From Plasmodium brasilianum (taxonomy: Eukaryota > Apicomplexa > Aconoidasida > Haemosporida > Plasmodiidae), in NCBI RefSeq assembly GCF_023973825.1, contig NC_090123.1, positions 192,001 to 256,000 of the forward strand: a stretch of DNA of 64,000 nt, in the 5' to 3' direction. Of this stretch, positions 59,248 to 64,000 are shown piece after piece. Within the stretch, counting starts at the first letter, position 1; each line of letters opens with the position of its first letter. Made by a program: the position numbers and the translations under genes. Below the pieces are notes generated by a model that did no database searches, was not told the origin of the DNA, and was given only the letters and a program-made list of their open reading frames with translations.

Positions 59248-60819
59248 ATGGTCAAGTTAAAGAAAGTAAGCAAGAGGCAAACCCTAAAACAGAAATATGC
59301 CATTATAAAAAAAGTTGCAGCTCATAAGAGGAAATTAAAAAAAATTATAAAAAAAACAAATATTCATAATAGAAGGACTACGAAAAGGTCATTAAAAATT
59401 CCAGAATGTATATTTAAGAAAAATATACTGAATAACATAAAATTATTGTCTTTAAATAAAAAAAACAAAAACAAAGAGGAAGAAAAGTGTAAAGAAGTTA
59501 AAATAGATTATTATGATGACTGTACTTTGAAAAATGTGAAATATCAATTAGATATGTTATCAAAAGGAGATGAACAGGGTATCCTTAGTGAAAATGTAAA
59601 CAAATACGCTGCTGACAATTTAAACGACGAGGATCTGTGCATTACGGAACGTTATTCAGAAATATCAACCTTTTATGAATATCTTGAACTAGAATTCTGC
59701 GAAAAGATGAAATTATTTGAAAAGGCTAAAGGAAAAAGTTACACGAAGTTAAATGAAAAATATATGTTTATTGATATCTTATTAGAAGTGATAAAAAACT
59801 GTGATATACTGTTTTACCTTGTTGATGTAAGAAACCCTTTAATTTATGTAGACAAAGATATAATTGATTTCATACATTTCTGTAAAAAGGAAGTAATAAT
59901 CGTTTTAAATAAATGCGATTTAGTAGACAATGCAATAATACAACAATGGTTAGTTTACTTTCGTAAAAATTTTATAACAATCCCTTTCATATCTTTTTCT
60001 AAGAAATACCCAATCTATTTAGCAAATAATAACAAATCAGCCACAAAAGTATCAGAAGGAAATTTTAGTAATTTAGCTAATGGTAATAGCAGTAAATTAT
60101 GTATAAAAAATGTTATAAAAAAATTCTTTAACAAACATATTAAAATTACTTACGGTGTTATAGGAAATATATATACAGGCAGAAGTAGCTTCATGCAAAC
60201 CTTATTAAATGAGTTTAGTTACCCAAAAATTATGCAGAAACATGTGGATATCAACGTTGATCATAACATTAATATATATACAAAACGTGGACTGATTTTA
60301 AAAAAAAATTTAAACGGAATTGAGTTAATTAAAAAGTTACATGCACTAAGTCATAAAGAAAAATTAACCCTTTTAAGTGACTTTTTATTAAATTTAAGTG
60401 GAAAAAATTTTAAAACTATTTTGAAAATTTTAAATGAAGATAAAATTCTTGATAAGTACCAAAATTCTTTTGTTGGTATTAAACTGGACAAGGAGCAAAA
60501 AAAAGAAATTAAAAAAGAAATTATTCAACATCTTTTTCTGTCAGATCAAAAAGAACATTTAAAGAAAGATATTAATTTTGATAATATGAAAAAGTTATAC
60601 AATAAAATATTTTTAAATAAAGTGCCTTATTACATAATTCCAAAAACGCAATTAACATGTGTGAGTTCAAACAATCACGATGAATATAATATTATCAGAC
60701 AGTTCGATAACATCAAAGATGAAATTTATCACAAAATTGATGAATTTATATTTTCTCAAAAAAAAAAATTTAAAAATTATATCATTGTCAAAAGTGATAT
60801 GTTTAATTTTTACAATTAA
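59248..60819 (+). CDS. Grn1/nucleostemin-type circularly permuted GTPase with degenerate P-loop
   Basis: A single exon of 523 residues. Residues 1-36 (MVKLKKVSKRQTLKQKYAII and on) are a basic Grn1 domain as in GNL3/nucleostemin and yeast/fission-yeast relatives, which carries nucleolar localisation. The G-domain is circularly permuted: a DVRNP element near 192, then the G4 motif NKCD near 220, and G1 after it near 305. These GTPases work in nucleolar 60S assembly and export. The P-loop reads GNIYTGRSS where the family has G-x4-GKS, so the invariant Lys is Arg. I could not find a convincing DxxG switch-2 motif after it. The protein may therefore bind nucleotide weakly or not at all. The C-terminal 180 residues are Lys-rich and helical with no clear domain. 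Confidence 0.85.
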   Translation: MVKLKKVSKRQTLKQKYAIIKKVAAHKRKLKKIIKKTNIHNRRTTKRSLKIPECIFKKNILNNIKLLSLNKKNKNKEEEKCKEVKIDYYDDCTLKNVKYQLDMLSKGDEQGILSENVNKYAADNLNDEDLCITERYSEISTFYEYLELEFCEKMKLFEKAKGKSYTKLNEKYMFIDILLEVIKNCDILFYLVDVRNPLIYVDKDIIDFIHFCKKEVIIVLNKCDLVDNAIIQQWLVYFRKNFITIPFISFSKKYPIYLANNNKSATKVSEGNFSNLANGNSSKLCIKNVIKKFFNKHIKITYGVIGNIYTGRSSFMQTLLNEFSYPKIMQKHVDINVDHNINIYTKRGLILKKNLNGIELIKKLHALSHKEKLTLLSDFLLNLSGKNFKTILKILNEDKILDKYQNSFVGIKLDKEQKKEIKKEIIQHLFLSDQKEHLKKDINFDNMKKLYNKIFLNKVPYYIIPKTQLTCVSSNNHDEYNIIRQFDNIKDEIYHKIDEFIFSQKKKFKNYIIVKSDMFNFYN

Positions 60820-62571
60820 GTAAGTTCATGTTTTCGTGTCGTATTCCCTCTTTTGTTCATTGAATTTGGATACATATTTTTATTACCCAGGTGAAAACAA
60901 AAAAATAAAATAAAATAAAATAAAATAACAAAAGTAATAAATAAAAAACACGTGCATTCATACCAGTTCTGCGCATTTAAATTGTAGGGGAAACTTCTAT
61001 TTAGTTACGTGAAAGTAGCATACTTTTGTCTGTAAAAACGGGGTACATATCGTACTCCTTATGGCGTTAACATATATATGTTTGTTTATATATTCTTATA
61101 TATATAATATGTACGTATATATGTTTATGTTCAAAGCCCGTACATCACCTTTAAAACGAATTTTTATGTATGACACAAAACATATTTTTGCAGTTATGTA
61201 ATTACATAAAGCGGGAATACAACACCTTATTTTTTAAAAAATACGTTATTTGACAAGTGCCATAATGCCATTTTAGCATTTTCCTTTTTTTTTTTTAAAC
61301 CATTTCATCAAGTTTTGTGTATTCAACGATTTTTACTGCACATATATATATATATATCATATATGTATGTAATCTGAATTCGCTTATAAAATTACTATAT
61401 ATTTCCCCCTGTTTATATATTATTATGCAAGTTCGATTAATTCGTATATCTTAAGTTTATTTCTTAATTTATTTAAAATATTATTTTTTGAAACATTAAA
61501 AATTGACTTTTATGTATTATGTACTTATGTACATAAATATCCACTGTACATTCCATTTATTCATGTTAAACAATTTTCGTATTTTTTGAATTATTCGCAG
61601 TTCATAGATTAATCTTTTTTTTTTTTTTTTTTTTTACTATTTATTCCCGCTTACAAACCTATACAGCAACTGCATATGTCACAACTTATTTAATTTTGCT
61701 TTATTGTGTTTTATTTTTTTTAAAAATACATCATTGTCCTATTTACGCGTTCTGTACAAGAACAGTAAATAAGGGGTACTCCTCTTTTCCATATAACGCA
61801 ATAGAACTTTGAGGATCTACATTAATTATTATACTTTTATATGAAATTGTTATACGGTTGGGGAAAAGAAGGAAGTTCGCTTAATAAACTATATTCCTCT
61901 TAAAATACGATTCAATCTTTCAAAGGATAGTGCAAAAGGTAAAATGATATTTAGGCATAATCATATATAAAGCTGAAAAATAAATATGTACATTTGTACA
62001 TATATATATATATATATATGTATATTTATATATATATATGTATATTTATATATATATATGTATATTTATATATATATATGTATATTTATATATATATATG
62101 TATATTTATATATATATATGTATATTTATATATATGCAAATATATGAATTAAAAATCATTATGATGTCACTGTAATATTAGAATAAAATTTAAAAAATAC
62201 TACCAGAGTACCAGCGTTTCTTTAATGTTTCCATTTCATTACCAAATTAAAGCATTTTAAATTAGTAAACATAAAAAAAATTTTAAAACATATTTTAAAA
62301 AAGTTTTTACCTGTGAATGTTATTTTCGTATGGGACTGTTCCACCAGTATTTATTATGGTCCCATAAATATGTATACATACATATGCTTATTCATACATA
62401 TATGTAAATACATGAGTTATGTATATGATATGTAATTTCCTTGAGTTCACTTCTTTAAAAGTAAGGTATGCTGTGCAACATGCATACATTATTCAATGAT
62501 TTAACGTTTGAAAAATAAAAAATATAGCTAGCCATTTTGACAACATTAAAAATTTTAAACATAATAGGAAG

Positions 62572-62603
<32 letters not shown>

Positions 62604-62653
62604 GAAAAAAGTCGAAAAGGTCAAAAACGTAATATACGTGAAAAACGTGGAGA
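60820..62653. other. Intergenic region with 20-base TA-rich array
   Basis: About 1.8 kb between plus-strand genes. It has poly-T runs (near 61616-61635), a regular TA-rich array (listed separately) and a 28-base poly-A run just upstream of the cyclophilin. No coding signal is seen. Confidence 0.55.
62000..62134. repeat. 20-base A/T-only tandem array
   Basis: About six near-perfect copies of a 20-base unit combining (TA)n with ATGTATATTTA, about 520 bases upstream of the cyclophilin start. Unlike simple TA runs it has a higher-order period. Confidence 0.92.
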
Positions 62654-63262
62654 ATGTTCACATTGTGTAAAGGTTACAGTGATGACGAAGAGGAAGAAAC
62701 AAACCTCATTAATACCATTTCCGAAAAGAAAAAATCTCTAGAAGAAAAAATTTCGTATTATAAATTAAAAGGAAAAGTAGAAAGAGGCCATATAACAATA
62801 TACACGAATTTAGGAGAATTTGAAATAGAATTGTACTGGTATCACAGTCCGAAAACATGTTTAAATTTTTATACATTATGTGAAATTGGCTATTATGATA
62901 ATTCAATATTTCATAGAGTTATACCTGACTATATCATACAAGGTGGAGACCCAACGGGAACAGGAAAAGGTGGAAAAAGTATATATGGGGAATATTTTGA
63001 AGATGAAATAAATAAAGAATTAAAACATACGGGAGCTGGTATACTAAGTATGTCCAACAATGGCCCCAATACAAATTCTTCTCAGTTTTTTATAACATTA
63101 TGTCCTTTACCTCATTTAGATGGGAAACACACTATTTTTGCCAGGGTCAGTAAAAATATGACTTGTATAGAAAATATTGCGTCTGTCCAAACAACTGCAA
63201 CTAACAAGCCAATTTTTGACGTGAAAATTTTGCGAACATCAACAGCTGTAAAAGTGGATTAA
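62654..63262 (+). CDS. PPIL1-type cyclophilin (peptidyl-prolyl isomerase)
   Basis: A single exon of 202 residues. A 45-residue acidic then Lys-rich N-terminal extension precedes a complete cyclophilin domain (about 46-200). Visible signature residues include the catalytic Arg in [17 protein letters not shown], the substrate-pocket SQFFITL and [11 protein letters not shown]. The block order, a YWYHSPKTC start and a [12 protein letters not shown] loop match human PPIL1, a spliceosomal cyclophilin, rather than the cyclosporin-binding CypA class. The Trp that most cyclophilins have next to LDGKH (cyclosporin contact) is His here (PHLDGKH), which is common in PPIL1-like proteins and predicts weak cyclosporin binding. 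The extension replaces PPIL1's short N-terminus. The likely role is splicing in the nucleus, by family inference. Confidence 0.93.
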   Translation: MFTLCKGYSDDEEEETNLINTISEKKKSLEEKISYYKLKGKVERGHITIYTNLGEFEIELYWYHSPKTCLNFYTLCEIGYYDNSIFHRVIPDYIIQGGDPTGTGKGGKSIYGEYFEDEINKELKHTGAGILSMSNNGPNTNSSQFFITLCPLPHLDGKHTIFARVSKNMTCIENIASVQTTATNKPIFDVKILRTSTAVKVD

Positions 63263-64000
63263 TGAGTGGACGAAGATACGAAATGGTGTAATAAAAACGC
63301 AAAAATTGGAACCTCAAAGGAGAAGCACACCATGTGTGCATGCCACAAAATTATTAGCGCCCTCATGCACGCATTTGCGAATGGGCATACATGTATTTAT
63401 ACACATATTTGTATGTATATATATGTATATAATACGTCAAATCTCGAGCTATGTGATAATAATGTATGGATTAATAGTGATATATATTGCTTTCCCTGTT
63501 ACGGGTTTGCAAGAGTAGCTTATTTCACAATTCTTAATATTTCTATTATTTTTTTCCTCGTAAATTTGTAGTTATGGCTTTATTTCATTCTACTTCATTT
63601 AACATCATTTATTTATTTATTTTTTTGGTCATATTTTTATAGTAATTTTTTTAAGTTTGTTCTTTTAATTTTATTATGTGTAAAATTATTTACAAGTTAG
63701 GGAAAACAAATTTTAACAAGTTAATTTTTTTTTTTTTTTGTTTTGAATTGCTTTTTTTTTAATTACAACTTAATTTTTAAGCATATATAACACATTTTTG
63801 AAAAAGTAACATCAAATAAGCTTTTTTATATAAATTTACTTTTAAACAGTTAAGCTTTTTCTTTCTAAAAAAATATATAATATAAATAATATTGTATGCG
63901 TATCCCCTTTTATTCAAATGGTTAAGTTATAAAAACGTAAGAATGAGAATGGACCTCATAAAAATTTAAATTCGCTCAAAAGAAATATACTTTTAAAGGC
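63263..64000. other. 3' flank of cyclophilin gene to window end
   Basis: About 740 bases, A/T-rich, with T-runs and no coding signal. Short frames just after the cyclophilin stop look like 3' UTR. Confidence 0.55.

Noticed and set aside
1..64000. Mobile elements, CRISPR arrays, bacterial-type operons, viral genes
   Set aside because: None seen; the window is ordinary Plasmodium chromosomal sequence with single-gene transcription units.

Overview
The window is eukaryotic nuclear DNA from a malaria parasite (genus Plasmodium). By eye it is about four-fifths A+T, with long poly-A/poly-T runs, TA-dinucleotide and CATA-tetranucleotide arrays, small GT..AG introns with T-rich 3' ends, and proteins rich in Asn and Lys. 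Gene content and order recall the right part of P. falciparum chromosome 5, in inverted orientation: triose-phosphate translocator, SNARE, Tic22, thioredoxin-like protein, TIP/ITFG-like FG-GAP protein, Grn1-type GTPase, cyclophilin. The sequence is not P. falciparum; a species such as P. malariae is a guess, not shown.

Layout. 1-1.7 kb: 5' part of an unknown gene leaving the left edge (minus). 4.4-6.0 kb: apicoplast phosphate translocator (plus). 7.5-8.3 kb: two-exon Qc-type SNARE (minus). 10.5-10.8 kb: small acidic protein with a PP28-like start (plus). 14.2-16.0 kb: three-exon membrane RING-H2 E3 ligase with a large CATA array in an intron (plus). 17.7-23.8 kb: 2032-residue coiled-coil/low-complexity protein (minus). 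26.2-29.1 kb: helical-repeat protein, probably organellar (plus), followed by a doubtful small spliced gene. 30.7 kb: tRNA-Arg(UCG) (minus). 31.5-32.9 kb: six-exon MCTS1/Tma20 (minus). 34.6-35.8 kb and 36.2-41.2 kb: two multi-exon unknown genes (minus). 43.2-44.6 kb: Tic22 (minus). 46.0-47.5 kb: what reads as a decayed membrane-transporter gene (minus). 48.4-49.4 kb: thioredoxin-like protein (plus). 51.2-53.4 kb: FG-GAP membrane protein (plus). 55.0-57.3 kb: gene rebuilt from nine small exons (plus). 59.2-60.8 kb: Grn1/nucleostemin-type GTPase with a degenerate P-loop (plus). 62.7-63.3 kb: PPIL1-type cyclophilin (plus).

Each gene is its own transcription unit; there are no operons. Three products point to the apicoplast (translocator, Tic22 import factor and, by inference, the thioredoxin-like protein). 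MCTS1/Tma20 and the Grn1 GTPase belong to translation and ribosome assembly, and the PPIL1-type cyclophilin to splicing. Exon boundaries were placed by hand from splice signals, reading phase and family alignment from memory. Where phase did not close, this is stated.

Most notable: the apparent transporter relic at 46-47.5 kb, where I recall a putative sugar transporter in the P. falciparum locus; a SNARE with His in place of the central-layer Gln; a GTPase whose P-loop Lys is Arg; a nine-exon gene hidden in a stretch with no long reading frame; and tandem arrays inside introns.
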